From: Chitinophagaceae bacterium
GTDB lineage: Bacteria; Bacteroidota; Bacteroidia; Chitinophagales; Chitinophagaceae
Length of the DNA stretch: 6,344 nt
Direction: 5' to 3'
NCBI GenBank assembly: GCA_947463105.1
Contig: CANHSD010000159.1
Location: forward strand, 1 to 6,344
Positions 5,649-6,344 of the stretch are shown here, in pieces. The notes beneath the pieces are model-generated. The model did not search any database, was not told the DNA's origin, and saw only the letters and a list, made by a program, of their open reading frames with translations. Position numbers and translations under genes: made by a program. How positions within the stretch are numbered: the stretch's first letter is position 1; each line of letters opens with the position of its first letter.

Positions 5649-6344
5649 TCATGCCATCGAAAGGTTGGAGAAAATCATGGATGAGCTGCGTGAGCAATGC
5701 CCCTGGGATCGAAAACAAACCATTCATACCCTCAGACAGCTGACCATTGAAGAGTGTCATGAATTGGCAGATGTGATCACCGATGAAAACTGGAAAGGCA
5801 TTCAGGAAGAGTTGGGTGATATACTCCTTCACATTATTTTTTATACGAAAATTGGTGCTGAACAAAAACAGTTCAGCTTTGAAGATGTCATCAATGGGAT
5901 TTGTGATAAATTGGTTTTTAGGCATCCCCACATTTATGGAGATATAGTGGTGAAGGATGAGGAAGAAGTGAAAAGGAATTGGGAGAATTTAAAACTCAAG
6001 GAAGGTAAAACATCTGTGATGAGTGGAGTTCCAAGGTCTTTGCCTCCAATGGTTCAGGCCATGAGGATCCAGGAAAAGGCAAAGCAGGTGGGCTTTGAAT
6101 GGGATAACAAAGAGCAGGTTTGGGAAAAAGTGAAGGAGGAAATGGATGAGGTGAGGGTAGAGGTTGAACAATATGATGCACTGCAACTGGATGCAGCAGA
6201 TCAGCCTGTTGCTGGTGAAAAGCAAAGAATGAAAATTGAAGATGAGATAGGTGACCTGTTATTCTCAGTCATCAACTATGCCAGGTTCCTGAACATTGAT
6301 CCAGACAATGCTTTGGCTAAAACCAACAAGAAATTCTTGGGCCG
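5641..6344 (+). CDS. mazG: nucleoside triphosphate pyrophosphohydrolase MazG, 3' end outside window
   Basis: The reading frame stays open to the window edge, showing 234 residues; E. coli MazG has 263, so roughly 30 are missing. MazG hydrolyses (d)NTPs to the monophosphate and pyrophosphate in the cytoplasm, clearing abnormal nucleotides and influencing starvation responses. Both tandem MazG domains are visible. The N-terminal one has CPWDRKQT (20-27), the Mg-binding EExxE (E37, E38, E41) and EELGD (56-60), then RHPHIYGD (94-101). The C-terminal one has KVKEEMDEVRVE (163-174) and EDEIGDLLFSVINYAR (200-215). ATG at 5641 overlaps the end of the DUF1080 gene as ATGAGTAA, implying translational coupling and one mRNA. 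The start is fixed by the conserved N-terminus (IERLEKIMDELR). All metal-binding acidic residues expected of an active enzyme are present in the visible part. Confidence 0.95.
   Translation, partial: MSNHAIERLEKIMDELREQCPWDRKQTIHTLRQLTIEECHELADVITDENWKGIQEELGDILLHIIFYTKIGAEQKQFSFEDVINGICDKLVFRHPHIYGDIVVKDEEEVKRNWENLKLKEGKTSVMSGVPRSLPPMVQAMRIQEKAKQVGFEWDNKEQVWEKVKEEMDEVRVEVEQYDALQLDAADQPVAGEKQRMKIEDEIGDLLFSVINYARFLNIDPDNALAKTNKKFLG

Noticed and set aside
1..6344. Defence island, prophage, transposon or other new multi-gene system
   Set aside because: All protein genes except the 68-residue one fall in well-known families with intact motifs, and no integrase, transposase, nuclease or reverse transcriptase is visible.

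Overview
The window reads as a stretch of chromosome from a member of the Bacteroidota, possibly near Chitinophagales (inference). The main clue is that several genes are preceded by the Bacteroidota-type -7 box TAnnTTTG, with weak or absent Shine-Dalgarno sequences. Protein families are consistent with this: a secreted DUF1080 protein, a PMCA/SERCA-like P-type ATPase and a MazG pyrophosphohydrolase. Base composition is moderate and AT-leaning by eye.

Layout, left to right. Bases 1-213 hold two minus-strand tRNAs, tRNA-Leu(UAA), cut off by the window edge, and tRNA-Gly(GCC), separated by a perfect 13-bp palindrome. Bases 277-1567 hold two minus-strand protein genes: a family 2 glycosyltransferase, then a 68-residue single-pass membrane protein of unknown function with its own promoter. 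Bases 1568-1656 form a divergent promoter region serving the glycosyltransferase and a plus-strand tRNA-Leu(GAG) at 1657-1740.

Bases 1741-2196 are a non-coding, repeat-rich interval. It has a strong terminator for the tRNA, a nest of palindromes sharing an AAGGGCGTTT-type arm, about three near-identical 75-bp tandem repeats, and a short degenerate look-alike of the tRNA 3' end. This is the least ordinary part of the window.

Bases 2197-4776 encode a complete P-type cation ATPase, probably for Ca2+ or Mn2+ export. A predicted promoter at about 4795 then leads into a two-gene unit: an exported DUF1080 protein and, overlapping it by 8 bases (ATGAGTAA), mazG, which runs off the right edge with 234 codons visible.

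The genes look like housekeeping or envelope functions: translation, cell-surface glycan synthesis, ion homeostasis, periplasmic sugar chemistry and nucleotide-pool cleaning. No pathway joins them all. I found no convincing undescribed multi-gene system, no CRISPR array, no transposase and no integrase. The points worth following are the repeat array beside tRNA-Leu(GAG), the orphan small membrane protein, and the translationally coupled DUF1080-mazG pair.
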